Assembly (NCBI RefSeq): GCF_005405005.1
Contig: NZ_BJDH01000006.1
Span: 62,001-126,000, forward strand
DNA length: 64,000 bases
DNA from: Lactiplantibacillus daoliensis
Lineage (GTDB): Bacteria; Bacillota; Bacilli; Lactobacillales; Lactobacillaceae
Direction: 5' to 3'
The position numbers and the translations under genes were made by a program. Each line of letters begins with the position of its first letter. Position 1 is the stretch's first letter. A model generated the notes under the pieces. The model had not been told where the DNA came from. It saw only the letters and a program-made list of their open reading frames with translations, and did no database searches. This document shows positions 1-7,917 of this stretch, in pieces.

Positions 1-83
1 CACATAAGCCAGAAAGTCATTTGTTATATAAAGTCCACGATCCCACTGGTCAATCGGCCATGGAAGAAGACTCTGACAAGTAA
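1..83 (+). CDS. azlC: 3' end of AzlC-type branched-chain amino acid exporter subunit (partial)
   Basis: An open frame enters from the left edge and stops at TAA 81-83, giving a charged 26-residue tail that ends in EEDSDK. It lies 20 bp upstream of azlD. AzlC, the large subunit of the AzlCD branched-chain amino acid exporter, almost always precedes azlD. The assignment rests on this position; the visible tail alone carries no family motif. Confidence 0.6.
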   Translation, partial: HKPESHLLYKVHDPTGQSAMEEDSDK

Positions 84-103
84 GGCACAGAGGGGTTTTA
101 ATT

Positions 104-454
104 ATGCAATCAGTCAGTTCAATGAGTAGTTTGGACCACTTTTGGTTGGTCATCTTTTGTGCCATCGTGGCGTTTATTCCACGTTTTTTTCCATTATTAT
201 TCTTCACGAAACGTAAAATTCCAGAATGGTTTAACGAATGGATGCGGTTCGTACCCGTGTCGTTATTTACGGCGCTAGTTGTGAAGAGTGTCTTTATCGA
301 TAGCAAATATCAAATCATGACGTCGGGGAATCTAGGGATGATTATTTCGGCTATTATTGTCGGCTTCATTGCCTTTAGAACCCGGTCAATGACTTTATCC
401 GTGGTGATTGGCTTAGTGTCGGTGATGATATTTGTATTAGTACTGCATATTTGA
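104..454 (+). CDS. azlD: AzlD family branched-chain amino acid transport subunit
   Basis: The 116-residue hydrophobic protein has about four membrane segments and the AzlD-type IPRFFPLLFF motif near residue 25, matching the family in length. AzlD pairs with AzlC to export branched-chain amino acids and their analogues. A GAGGGG ribosome site lies about 10 bp before ATG 104. It follows the azlC tail by 20 bp, so the two are probably co-transcribed, and a hairpin with a T-run follows at 471-498. The substrate is inferred from the family. Confidence 0.85.
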   Translation: MQSVSSMSSLDHFWLVIFCAIVAFIPRFFPLLFFTKRKIPEWFNEWMRFVPVSLFTALVVKSVFIDSKYQIMTSGNLGMIISAIIVGFIAFRTRSMTLSVVIGLVSVMIFVLVLHI

Positions 455-470
455 AAATGACTTTAACGAT

Positions 471-498
471 GGGACTAGCATAGGCTGGTTCTTTTTTT
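471..498 (+). terminator. Rho-independent terminator after azlCD
   Basis: GGGACTAGC pairs with GCTGGTTCT (some G-U pairs) around a 4-nt loop and is followed by a run of seven T. It lies 17 bp after the azlD stop. Confidence 0.7.
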
Positions 499-562
499 TA
501 GAACGGAACGAGGTTCACACAACACAATGGACGGAATTGAGCGTCCTAAAAGGAGGTTTAAG

Positions 563-1279
563 ATGACTTGGCTATTAGTGCTTATTCCTGGCTTTTTAGC
601 CGGCTTGGTTCAAGGACTAACAGGGTTTGGCGCTGCAATTATTATGATGATTTTCTTACCACAACTGTTGCCAATCAATCAAAGCGCTGGGGTGGCCGGC
701 TTAATTATGGCGGCCAGCGTGATTACGATGGTCATCCGCTATCGTCAACATATTCAGCTTAAACGGATTATTGTGCCATTTGTGATGTATGCCAGTGTCG
801 CTACCTGGTCGGTGCATTTGAGTAAGGTGTTGGACGTTCAACTATTACGAACACTTTTGGGGGGACTGTTGGTTGGGCTGGCGGTTTATTTCACGCTTTC
901 GAAACAAGCCGGAACGCAACCTTATCCATTCTATATTGCGGGGGCATTTATGATTATCTCAGGCTTTTTTAATGGCCTGTTTGGTATCGGTGGCCCACTG
1001 ATGGCACTGTATTTTCTTTCTTTAGCCAAAGAAACTGAAGATTATATTGCTAATTTGCAGACGTTTTTCTTGATGGATGTGATCACGATTACGAGTATTC
1101 GAGTCGCTAATGGTATTTTGAGACCTGCTGAGATTCCGATTGTGTTAATCGGGATGGTTGGGGCGATTTCAGGAACTGTTTTAGCGAGTCGCATTTTACC
1201 ACATATGAATATGCGCATGGTTCGACGCGCGATTTACGCTTTTATCGGGCTGAGTGGTTGTTATTATTTGATCTTTTAA
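563..1279 (+). CDS. TauE/SafE family sulfite/organosulfur exporter-like permease
   Basis: The 238-residue protein has about eight hydrophobic segments and two related halves. The motifs GLVQGLTGFGAA near the N-terminus and GFFNGLFGIGGPLMALYF in the middle are the duplicated glycine-rich signature of TauE/SafE (DUF81) permeases. These are known or proposed to export sulfite, taurine-derived sulfur compounds or organic acids; the substrate here is unknown. The start is ATG 563 because AGGAGG at 551-556 sits just upstream. An upstream ATG at 527 would place that site inside the gene. It appears to be a single-gene transcript. Confidence 0.85.
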   Translation: MTWLLVLIPGFLAGLVQGLTGFGAAIIMMIFLPQLLPINQSAGVAGLIMAASVITMVIRYRQHIQLKRIIVPFVMYASVATWSVHLSKVLDVQLLRTLLGGLLVGLAVYFTLSKQAGTQPYPFYIAGAFMIISGFFNGLFGIGGPLMALYFLSLAKETEDYIANLQTFFLMDVITITSIRVANGILRPAEIPIVLIGMVGAISGTVLASRILPHMNMRMVRRAIYAFIGLSGCYYLIF

Positions 1280-1287
1280 CAAAAAAG

Positions 1288-1317
1288 CATCGACAGCCCA
1301 GTTAAGGGTTGTCGATG
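1288..1317. terminator. Bidirectional terminator between convergent genes
   Basis: A 12-bp stem (CATCGACAGCCC / GGGTTGTCGATG) with a 6-nt loop. The A6 run before it becomes a T-run on the minus strand, so it mainly serves the HTH gene that ends at 1321. Confidence 0.75.
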
Positions 1318-1320
1318 TGT

Positions 1321-1752
1321 CTAGTTTGCGGCAGTAATCGTGCCTAAACCGTATTGAAATAAGAGTTCATCGGTTTGATTGAGTTCGAAATGTTGTACGA
1401 GGGCAAAAATGATTAAGGCATCCCACTCGTCTTTTGCATAGAGTGGCGCATAACCTGTGCGTTTTAGCATCGTATTGGTCTCATCTAAAGATAATTTAAA
1501 CCCAAATCCGAGTGCCAGCATGCGTGACCGACTCGGACGGCGTTTACCATCAAAATATTGATAGCCGGTTGTCGGTGTGAGGTTAGCCTGGCGGATCACC
1601 ACACTTTTAGTTTTTCCCTTAATGTGCAATAATTCGGCTAAATATTCGGCAGGCTCGAAATGCGCAAAGTTGGCTTCGACATTTGTCATAAATTGGTCGG
1701 CCCCTTTAGCGTGCATGATTTCGTTGAGCAATTCTGATGTTTTTTGTTCCAT
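1321..1752 (-). CDS. Small helix-turn-helix regulator-like protein (XRE-like)
   Basis: The 143-residue soluble protein has a probable helix-turn-helix around residues 45-85 (SVVIRQANLTPTTGYQYFDGKRRPSR), resembling XRE-type domains. The C-terminal ~50 residues are helical and unrecognised. Its stop is next to a hairpin at 1288-1317. It points away from a small membrane-protein gene and a Ser/Thr kinase gene, and the three form a compact group with the kinase in the opposite direction. A kinase-controlled regulator is an attractive reading but is inference. A weak GAGG site lies 13 bp before the ATG. Confidence 0.55.
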   Translation of the reverse strand: MEQKTSELLNEIMHAKGADQFMTNVEANFAHFEPAEYLAELLHIKGKTKSVVIRQANLTPTTGYQYFDGKRRPSRSRMLALGFGFKLSLDETNTMLKRTGYAPLYAKDEWDALIIFALVQHFELNQTDELLFQYGLGTITAAN

Positions 1753-1834
1753 AACTGGATTACCTCAAATGTTCATTAATGATTCAAGTGTACCAGAATT
1801 AGCTTCATTAAATGGTTAAATGTCGGTTAGACAC

Positions 1835-2209
1835 TTACTTTCTTAAGGCTAAACCACCAGCAATGATAATTAAGAGTCCACTCAAAATACCAAAGTAACT
1901 GACAAACACAATATTTAACACGCCGCAAGCAATAATGAGCCAACCCATTAATTTGTGATTCTTATTGATTAAAGCAGTCAAAACAATTGCAAGTGCTGAA
2001 ACAGCAATACAAGCACCGCCCAAGCCACCGATACTGCCACTGCCGCTGGCGCCAAAAGCACTGCCGAGGCCACCAATGGCAATGGCGATAATTCCAGCAA
2101 TCATTCCAAAGATACCGCCGACAATTCCGAGGACTAACTCGGCTGTGCGAGAGCGATTTACTGGGACTGATTTTTGATTAGTTTCATTAACGAGAGTTTC
2201 TTTTGACAT
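1835..2209 (-). CDS. Small tetraspanning membrane protein (DUF4064/DUF4190-like)
   Basis: The 124-residue protein has a short polar N-terminus (about 22 residues) and then four hydrophobic segments. The first two are joined by a Gly/Ala/Ser-rich loop (GGLGSAFGASGSGSIGGLGG). This layout resembles DUF4064/DUF4190 membrane proteins, whose function is unknown. A clear GGAGG ribosome site lies before ATG 2209. It is encoded between the HTH gene (same strand) and the kinase gene (divergent, 67 bp apart), so the intergenic stretch 2210-2276 must hold both divergent start regions. Confidence 0.6.
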   Translation of the reverse strand: MSKETLVNETNQKSVPVNRSRTAELVLGIVGGIFGMIAGIIAIAIGGLGSAFGASGSGSIGGLGGACIAVSALAIVLTALINKNHKLMGWLIIACGVLNIVFVSYFGILSGLLIIIAGGLALRK

Positions 2210-2276
2210 GGTAATTCCTCCAAATTTTTAAGTGTGACTATAAGTATTGAAAATGATTAAGAAAGGAGCTGGCGAG

Positions 2277-3338
2277 ATGTTACCGATTGTTCAAGCGATG
2301 CAACTGCTAGCAGCTCATGATTACACCCCATTAGGGCCATTAATTACGGGACGCGAGTTTCCACTGTTAGTCCAGCAGCAACAAGTCGTGTTTGTTGCTA
2401 AGCTAATCACAGCGGCCGAACTACCAATTGCTGAAAAGTTAAAAGCACAACCAATCCCTCTAATGCCACGTGTTCAAGCTGTTTTACAAGCCCCAGATTG
2501 CCGACTGAGTATCGAAACGTTGATCAATGGTCATTCTTTGGCAGATGAATTAGCTTGCCAAGGGACGTTTAACTCAGCTGAAGTAAAACAAGTGGCTTTA
2601 GATATCGGCCAAAGTTTGCGCCAGCTAGCACAGTTAGGTGTTGTGCATCGGGATATCAAGCTAAGTAACATTATGGTGAGTCACCGACATTATTACCTGA
2701 TTGATATTAGTGCCGCCCGTGAATATCAACGTAATAAGAGCAGTGATACCCGACTCCTTGGGACGAGTGGTTTTGCGGCACCAGAAAATTATGGCTTTGC
2801 CCAAACGGATGGTCGTAGTGATATTTATTCACTTGGAATTGTGTTGAACTGTTTGCTGACTGGTAAGGTTCCAACGACCCGGCAAGCTACCATGACGCAG
2901 TTAACGACGGACGAGTATTGGCGTCCAATCATTGAACGAGCGACGGCGATTGATCCGCAACAACGTTATCAAACTGCAACAGCTTTTCTGACAGCCATTA
3001 CACCGCAACAACGGTCAAAGCCCACGCTAGTACCAGGTAAACAGTGGCTGTTGCGTATGTGGCCACGGGTCAGGAAAATACTATGGTGGTCGTATGCCGT
3101 GTTTTGGCTCATCATTGTGCTGGCGAGTTTTACTGATTCACAGCCACTAGATCAAATCGTTACGCTGAGTGCTATTTTTATTATGATTGGCTTGCCAGTA
3201 GTCTTGCATCTTGTCAATCGTTGGATTTATGACCGCGTTAACCAACTCGGTAGGTTCCATTATCGATGGTGGCTGCGCGCTGCCGAGGCCATCATAGTCC
3301 TATTGTTGATCAGTTGGATTGGTCAGTACATGTCATAA
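2277..3338 (+). CDS. Membrane-anchored Hanks-type Ser/Thr protein kinase without sensor ectodomain
   Basis: The 353-residue protein has an N-terminal kinase fold with a VAK motif lysine, the catalytic loop HRDIKLSN at about 124-131, DIS in place of DFG at about 143-145 (the metal-binding Asp is kept) and an APE motif (AAPENYG). About three hydrophobic segments follow in the last 100 residues. No PASTA repeats are present, so it is not the cell-wall kinase PknB/PrkC. The start is ATG 2277, with GAAAGGAG 8 bp upstream; an upstream TTG at 2247 would bury that site. Kinase activity is plausible because HRD, Lys and Asp remain. Its targets are unknown; the divergent HTH protein is a candidate. Confidence 0.8.
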   Translation: MLPIVQAMQLLAAHDYTPLGPLITGREFPLLVQQQQVVFVAKLITAAELPIAEKLKAQPIPLMPRVQAVLQAPDCRLSIETLINGHSLADELACQGTFNSAEVKQVALDIGQSLRQLAQLGVVHRDIKLSNIMVSHRHYYLIDISAAREYQRNKSSDTRLLGTSGFAAPENYGFAQTDGRSDIYSLGIVLNCLLTGKVPTTRQATMTQLTTDEYWRPIIERATAIDPQQRYQTATAFLTAITPQQRSKPTLVPGKQWLLRMWPRVRKILWWSYAVFWLIIVLASFTDSQPLDQIVTLSAIFIMIGLPVVLHLVNRWIYDRVNQLGRFHYRWWLRAAEAIIVLLLISWIGQYMS

Positions 3339-3407
3339 CTCACCTGAACACAACTCCTAGCATAGCCGGAAGCTGTGCAAAAGGCTTATGCAAGTTGCAT
3401 AATTTAT
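3339..3407. other. Short spacer before family-A element, with left 8-bp direct repeat
   Basis: No gene is seen between the kinase stop and the repeat element. The last 8 bp, TAATTTAT (3400-3407), recur exactly at 3897-3904 on the other side of the element and look like a target-site duplication. Confidence 0.6.
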
Positions 3408-3896
3408 CTAAAAGTTGAAAGACTCAAAAGCATCACAAATGTCGCAGTACCAGAAACGATTTACCTAGCGCTCCGTCAGTCAAAACCGGTGTGCTGTGGG
3501 GGACGGCGCCAGCCAAGGTGCGGTCTGCCGCCTCAATTCAAAGCCGATAAAACACGTCTTTGAATTGCCCTGCGAGATTAGTCGGCGTTCTTGACTGACT
3601 AATCTCGCCGACACTGCACACCGATTTTGACTGACTCCACTAAACATAAATAACTGATTTATCCTCTCAAAACTACTGATTAGCTGGAGGTTGTTGCTGA
3701 TAGCATCGGATGGTCCGGGAGATTTGCGGTTTTGGCAAAGTTTCCGGGCGAGGTTCAAGACGTTTCTATGGCTTGAACCGGTCCCTCGTCCGCATATTAT
3801 CGGCAACAACCGGAAGCGGCAGTAATCGACTAGTTTTCATGACCCAATTGTTGATGCCCTCGAGAAGACCGGCAATTTTTAACTTTCAACCGTTAG
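3408..3896 (+). repeat. Family-A MITE-like structured element, copy 1
   Basis: This 489-bp non-coding element is closely similar in sequence and order to the element at 47699-48211 and, in reverse, to that at 51006-51398. Its ends are imperfect inverted repeats (CTAAAAGTTGAAAG and CTTTCAACCGTTAG) flanked by the 8-bp direct repeat TAATTTAT. Inside, TCAGTCAAAaCCGGTGTGC (3476-3494) pairs with GCACACCGATTTTGACTGA (3616-3634), with one mismatch. A second half holds further GC-rich hairpins. Short open frames here are not conserved between copies. It is probably a non-autonomous transposable element; no transposase is present. Confidence 0.8.
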
Positions 3897-3905
3897 TAAT
3901 TTATA

Positions 3906-3950
3906 AAAATAGCGCTGAAACCAGATTAATCCTGATTTCAGCGCTATTTT
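3906..3950. terminator. Strong bidirectional terminator
   Basis: A 15-bp perfect stem, AAAATAGCGCTGAAA / TTTCAGCGCTATTTT, has A and T tracts at its ends. It lies 10 bp from the cfa stop on the minus strand and can end transcription from either side. Confidence 0.85.
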
Positions 3951-3959
3951 AAATTTAAG

Positions 3960-5153
3960 CTATGCGTTAACGGTATTGTCTTCGTACATGTATTCGCGAG
4001 TCATTGGGAGGTTCTGTGAAGAAGGTCCTTTAGAAACGAGATATTGCATGACGTCAATGTTCCCTGATTGGAAGGAAGCGGCACAGGCTTGGAGATAAAG
4101 ATCCCACATCCGCGTGAAGCGGGTACCCATCTTGGCTTCGATTTCAGCGCGTTTGGCATTGAAATTTTCGTCCCATAGTTCAGTGGTCCGTTGGTAATGA
4201 CGACGTAACGTTTCCACGTCATCGACTTGTAAGCCACAGTCCACGATGTGTTGTAGGTTTTCGGTCATACCAGGAACATAGCCACCTGGGAAGATGTATT
4301 TGTCTAACCAGCCGTTAGTTGCGCCACCTTGTTGACGGGTAATCCCGTGCAATAAGGCCACACCATCGTCTTTAAGATGCTTTTTAACGTCTTTAAAGTA
4401 CATTTCCAAGTTATCTTTACCGACGTGTTCAAACATCCCAACACTGGTAATGTAATCATATTGTTCGTTGCCTAATTCACGGTAATCTTCCAACCGGACT
4501 TCAGCGACATCACTCAAACCTTCGTCTTCGATGCGTTTAGCAACGAGGTTGTATTGTTCTTTAGATAACGTAATTCCAACGACTTTTAAGTTGTATTCCT
4601 TAGCGGCCGTTAACATTAACGTTCCCCAGCCACAACCAATGTCGAGCAAAGTTTTGCCAGGTTGTGGATTGAGTTTTTGAATGATGTGATGAACTTTGTT
4701 GATTTGGGCAGTTTCCAGGCTGTCGTCTTCATTCTGGAAATAAGCACATGAATACGTCAACGTGGAATCTAGCCACATTTCATAAAAGTCATTACCGACA
4801 TCATAATGGCTCTGGATGTCTTCTTGACTCTTCTTTTCAGAGTGAGATTGTTTAGGCATGAATTTTTTGAGCTTAGAATCATTGAAAAAGCTATTTGCTG
4901 ATTCGTAAGCTGATTCAATGAGCTTTTGAATACTGCCATCGATTTCGATGACACCGTCCATGTAAGCCTCGCCTAACGCAATTGAGGCATTTTTAGTGAT
5001 TTCGCGAACTGGAATCGCCTTTTTAAAAGTCACAGTTACTTCTGGGGTACCGTCACCACCATAAGTTTCGCTGCTACCGTCCCAGTAATTAACCTTAACT
5101 GGAATATTGAAAGAGCGGCTTAAAAAGGTGTGATAAAAAGTCTTTTCTAGCAT
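3960..5153 (-). CDS. cfa: Cyclopropane-fatty-acyl-phospholipid synthase
   Basis: The 397-residue SAM-dependent methyltransferase adds a methylene bridge to the double bonds of membrane phospholipid acyl chains, a change associated with acid and stationary-phase stress. Diagnostic motifs are [14 protein letters not shown] at 116-129, YSCAYF near 134-139 and the SAM motif LLDIGCGWG at 169-177; the length is normal. An AAAGGA site lies before ATG 5153. A good promoter (TTACAA, 17 bp, TATAAT) is read on the minus strand at 5193-5221. The gene is monocistronic and ends at the strong hairpin 3906-3950. Confidence 0.95.
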   Translation of the reverse strand: MLEKTFYHTFLSRSFNIPVKVNYWDGSSETYGGDGTPEVTVTFKKAIPVREITKNASIALGEAYMDGVIEIDGSIQKLIESAYESANSFFNDSKLKKFMPKQSHSEKKSQEDIQSHYDVGNDFYEMWLDSTLTYSCAYFQNEDDSLETAQINKVHHIIQKLNPQPGKTLLDIGCGWGTLMLTAAKEYNLKVVGITLSKEQYNLVAKRIEDEGLSDVAEVRLEDYRELGNEQYDYITSVGMFEHVGKDNLEMYFKDVKKHLKDDGVALLHGITRQQGGATNGWLDKYIFPGGYVPGMTENLQHIVDCGLQVDDVETLRRHYQRTTELWDENFNAKRAEIEAKMGTRFTRMWDLYLQACAASFQSGNIDVMQYLVSKGPSSQNLPMTREYMYEDNTVNA

Positions 5154-5192
5154 TAGAATAAGGATCCTTTCTCGATAAAAAATACAACTGTT

Positions 5193-5221
5193 ATTATACG
5201 CCTATGAAAACAGTTTTGTAA
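5193..5221 (-). promoter_or_regulatory. Sigma-A-like promoter for cfa
   Basis: On the minus strand, TTACAA (5216-5221) and TATAAT (5193-5198) are 17 bp apart, about 40 bp before the cfa start codon. Confidence 0.75.
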
Positions 5222-5287
5222 GCACAATGCACCGCGATGGATTTGCTAAAATGGTATAATAGGACATCAACGAATGGGGGTGTCATC

Positions 5288-6232
5288 ATGAAGAAATGGC
5301 TTTGGGCAGTTGTGACGATTGTGATTGCGTTGGTTGTCGGCGGCTATACATATTCACATCATCAATTACAAGAGCAAGGTTATGCGGCCGACATGCAGAG
5401 TGGGAAGCAAGCAATCAAAGCGAAGCGGTATTCAGACGCTGAGGCGGCTTTTACCCGGGCATCACGCACAATCATCAATGATACTGTGGCACAACGTTAC
5501 TTGTCACAGACCCAAACCTTTGTTGCTGGTCAGCAAGCCATCACCGAACGTCGATTTGAAGCTGCCCAGACAGAATTTACAACTGTTAAAACGCTGAAAA
5601 AAGGTTCTAGTGTTTTGGTGGCACGTTCCCAGACGGCGCTGGCGCTATTGGATACGATCATCAGCCAACGTAAACAAGACAACAAGCTGTATCAGAAGGC
5701 ACTGGATTTGAATCAGGCGAATGAATTTACAGATTCAAATGGTGTCTTAATGGTACTTTTCCAAAATAAGCAGTTTACCAAAGACTATTATCAGGATATC
5801 TATCGCAAAGCAAAGGGATTACGCCACGAAAACAATGCCGCATTGAAGTCATTGACCGGTTCAACCCCAATCACTAATAATGAAACGCAGACGGTCACGT
5901 CGAATGCTAATAAGACGAGTGAGCAACCGGCAAAATCTGCTGAATCGCAACCTGCTAAACAAGCACAAAGTTCATCGACGAGTCAATCATCATCAGCGAC
6001 AACCAGTTCTGCACAAAGTAGTGCGGTGACGACAGAGAGCTCATCGGCCACAACCAGCTCGAGTACGACGGTAGATGCTGCAGGTATCCAGGCAACACGG
6101 GATGAATTAAATGCTGCTGGCCTAGATGGTAATCACTTCACGGATGCACAGATTCAGGCGATCATGCAGCAGGCCGCCGCGGCGCACATTTCGCCAGTCG
6201 AGGCAGTGCGCCAAGGACTGTCACAACCATAA
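5288..6232 (+). CDS. Membrane-anchored protein with helical repeat domain and Ser-rich linker
   Basis: The 314-residue protein starts with an uncleaved signal-anchor (residues 2-23), continues with a helical domain of about 170 residues (TPR-like spacing, AFTRASRTI and EFTTVKTL repeats) and then a Ser/Thr/Ala/Gln-rich linker (about 195-265). It ends in a small helical domain containing ALDGNHFTD-like text and PVEAVRQGL. The function is unrecognised; an envelope-located protein is likely. The start is ATG 5288 because GGGGGTGT lies just upstream. An extended -10 (TGGTATAAT) at 5252-5260 would fall inside the longer frame from 5237. A terminator follows at 6273-6319. Confidence 0.7.
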   Translation: MKKWLWAVVTIVIALVVGGYTYSHHQLQEQGYAADMQSGKQAIKAKRYSDAEAAFTRASRTIINDTVAQRYLSQTQTFVAGQQAITERRFEAAQTEFTTVKTLKKGSSVLVARSQTALALLDTIISQRKQDNKLYQKALDLNQANEFTDSNGVLMVLFQNKQFTKDYYQDIYRKAKGLRHENNAALKSLTGSTPITNNETQTVTSNANKTSEQPAKSAESQPAKQAQSSSTSQSSSATTSSAQSSAVTTESSSATTSSSTTVDAAGIQATRDELNAAGLDGNHFTDAQIQAIMQQAAAAHISPVEAVRQGLSQP

Positions 6233-6272
6233 TTTATTAAGATTTTAATATCGGTATGGAAGCATACTTTAC

Positions 6273-6319
6273 AATCACCGAGAAAACACTTGAAATTAAG
6301 TGTGAATCGGTGATTTTTT
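6273..6319 (+). terminator. Terminator after the Ser-rich anchored protein gene
   Basis: AATCACCG pairs with CGGTGATT, and ACACTT with AAGTGT inside it; a T7 run follows. Confidence 0.8.
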
Positions 6320-6629
6320 TATAAAAACTGTTATAAATATAGGAGTAAGGACAGATTAATTTCTATGCTTATTTGTTAGTTGAACCGTGGGGGCAGTCAG
6401 ATTTATATCACTTTGGGGCATTTTTTTACAACTTTAATGTCAAAATAGGTATAAAAATGACTATTTTGTGTACTATTTCTGTTTGATGCTTTAGAATATT
6501 AACAAGATTAGGGGGTTAAGGTGTGATACCGATTGACCGAATACATGGCAGCACCAATAGACAAGATTGTTTGTCAAGTTTGGTCAATTAAGGTTGTTCG
6601 GTCAGGTGGTGTGCACACCGAAATTTAGT
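6320..6629. other. Leader region before ROK regulator
   Basis: About 310 bp with no supported gene. It is AT-rich and includes a perfect 12-bp palindrome, GGTGTGCACACC (6608-6619), 10 bp before the likely start of the ROK regulator gene. The palindrome could be an operator or a small hairpin near the ribosome site. Confidence 0.45.
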
Positions 6630-7784
6630 ATGATTATTAATAAACATGTCATGCGTAGTACGAACGAGAAGCAAGTCCTGCAGCAAGTTATCAATGAAGG
6701 ACCGATCAGTCGTAGTCAAATTTCCCGTAACTTAAGTCTAAACAAGGTGACGGTTTCTGATATTTACAACCAGTTACTCCGGGCACAATTCATCAAGGAA
6801 ATTGGTTGCGGCGTCAGCACTAAAAATGGTGGTCGTAAACCAGTGATGGCGGAACTCAATGTCAACTATGGCTTTGTTGCCAGTATCGATTTATCCGTAG
6901 ACGCGGTGAAGTTAATGTATTCACGGCTCAATGGTAAGATTCTACATTTCCAAAGTTTCAAGACAACCGATATGACGTTAACGGATGTCATTGATTTGAT
7001 TGAAGATCAGCTACGAAATGTTGATGATTATGGTACCGTCCATGGCTTGATGGGGGTCGCAATTGCACTAGACGGCATTATTTACGAAAACAAGATTTTA
7101 AAGACACCAATCAAATGTTTAGCACATTTTGATTTGGCGAAATATTTACGCGACAAACTGCGTATCCCAGTTATGCTTGAAAAGAAAGCAAACTTAACGG
7201 CCGTATTTGAACGAGATTTTCATGACAATGAAATCTTTAATAATGTTGTATCGGTCGTTGTTCGGGATGAGATCCATGCCGGAATTGTTGCGGATTCACG
7301 GTTATATTCTGGTCATGAAGGTGAAGCTGGTGAAGTGGGCACGGCGTTACTCGAAGATCGTACGGTTGAAAATCACATGGAATCTGCTAATGAATATGCT
7401 TCCGAAAAGTCCTTATGGGCAAAATTGAAAGCGATTAAACACGTGGATCGGTTGGATTTAACCGCGGTTAAACATGATTATATTAATCATGATCCAGAAG
7501 TGACCAAAGTATTTGATGATTTTGTTTACTACCTGTCGAAGGTCGTTTCCAATGTTTCCACGGCCTTTGCACCAGATGTGGTTGTTTTGAATACTAGCGT
7601 TTTGGAAATCTTGCCACAATTGTTGACGGATCTACGCGATACTACCGCGAAGATGTCGTCACCAACCCGTCAAGTCCCAATTATTGCAACGAAGAATGTT
7701 CAATCGGCCGCCTTACTTGGTGGGGCTTCCGAAATCATTCATCAGGCACTTGGACTTGAAAGCTTAAAGATGCATTTTTCATAA
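6630..7784 (+). CDS. ROK family transcriptional regulator (NagC/XylR type)
   Basis: About 384 residues. An N-terminal winged helix-turn-helix (QVINEGPISRSQISRNLSLNKVTVSDIYNQLL, roughly residues 18-50) is joined to a ROK sugar-kinase-like domain that ends before residue 385. Members usually repress sugar-catabolism genes and respond to a sugar. No sugar operon is adjacent, so the target is unknown. The glycine-rich GHEGEAGEVGT motif is present, but the cysteine-rich zinc motif of typical ROK kinases is not evident, which fits a regulator. Start choice is uncertain: ATG 6630 gives a normal N-terminus but only a weak ribosome site; ATG 6651 and TTG 6567 are alternatives. Confidence 0.8.
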   Translation: MIINKHVMRSTNEKQVLQQVINEGPISRSQISRNLSLNKVTVSDIYNQLLRAQFIKEIGCGVSTKNGGRKPVMAELNVNYGFVASIDLSVDAVKLMYSRLNGKILHFQSFKTTDMTLTDVIDLIEDQLRNVDDYGTVHGLMGVAIALDGIIYENKILKTPIKCLAHFDLAKYLRDKLRIPVMLEKKANLTAVFERDFHDNEIFNNVVSVVVRDEIHAGIVADSRLYSGHEGEAGEVGTALLEDRTVENHMESANEYASEKSLWAKLKAIKHVDRLDLTAVKHDYINHDPEVTKVFDDFVYYLSKVVSNVSTAFAPDVVVLNTSVLEILPQLLTDLRDTTAKMSSPTRQVPIIATKNVQSAALLGGASEIIHQALGLESLKMHFS

Positions 7785-7793
7785 TTGTTTCAG

Positions 7794-7833
7794 AAAAAAC
7801 GTGTAAGGCTAGCGATAGCTTTACACGTTTTTT
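7794..7833 (+). terminator. Terminator after ROK gene
   Basis: AAAAAACGTGTAA pairs with TTACACGTTTTTT around a loop that contains a short GCTA/TAGC pairing. Confidence 0.85.
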
Positions 7834-7917
7834 GCGTAATAATGACGGACTTTTCATGTTTATTGAATCCTTTTCAGTTAGAATAGAGGTAAGGGTAAGT
7901 AGAGGAGTGGATGTTAC

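Noticed and set aside
1965-2177. Pro-rich 70-aa frame on the plus strand
   Set aside because: It is the antisense shadow of the Gly/Ala-rich membrane protein gene at 1835-2209.
3375-3952. Several small open frames on both strands (62-109 aa)
   Set aside because: They lie inside the family-A element, lack ribosome sites and are not open in the other copies; the element is non-coding.
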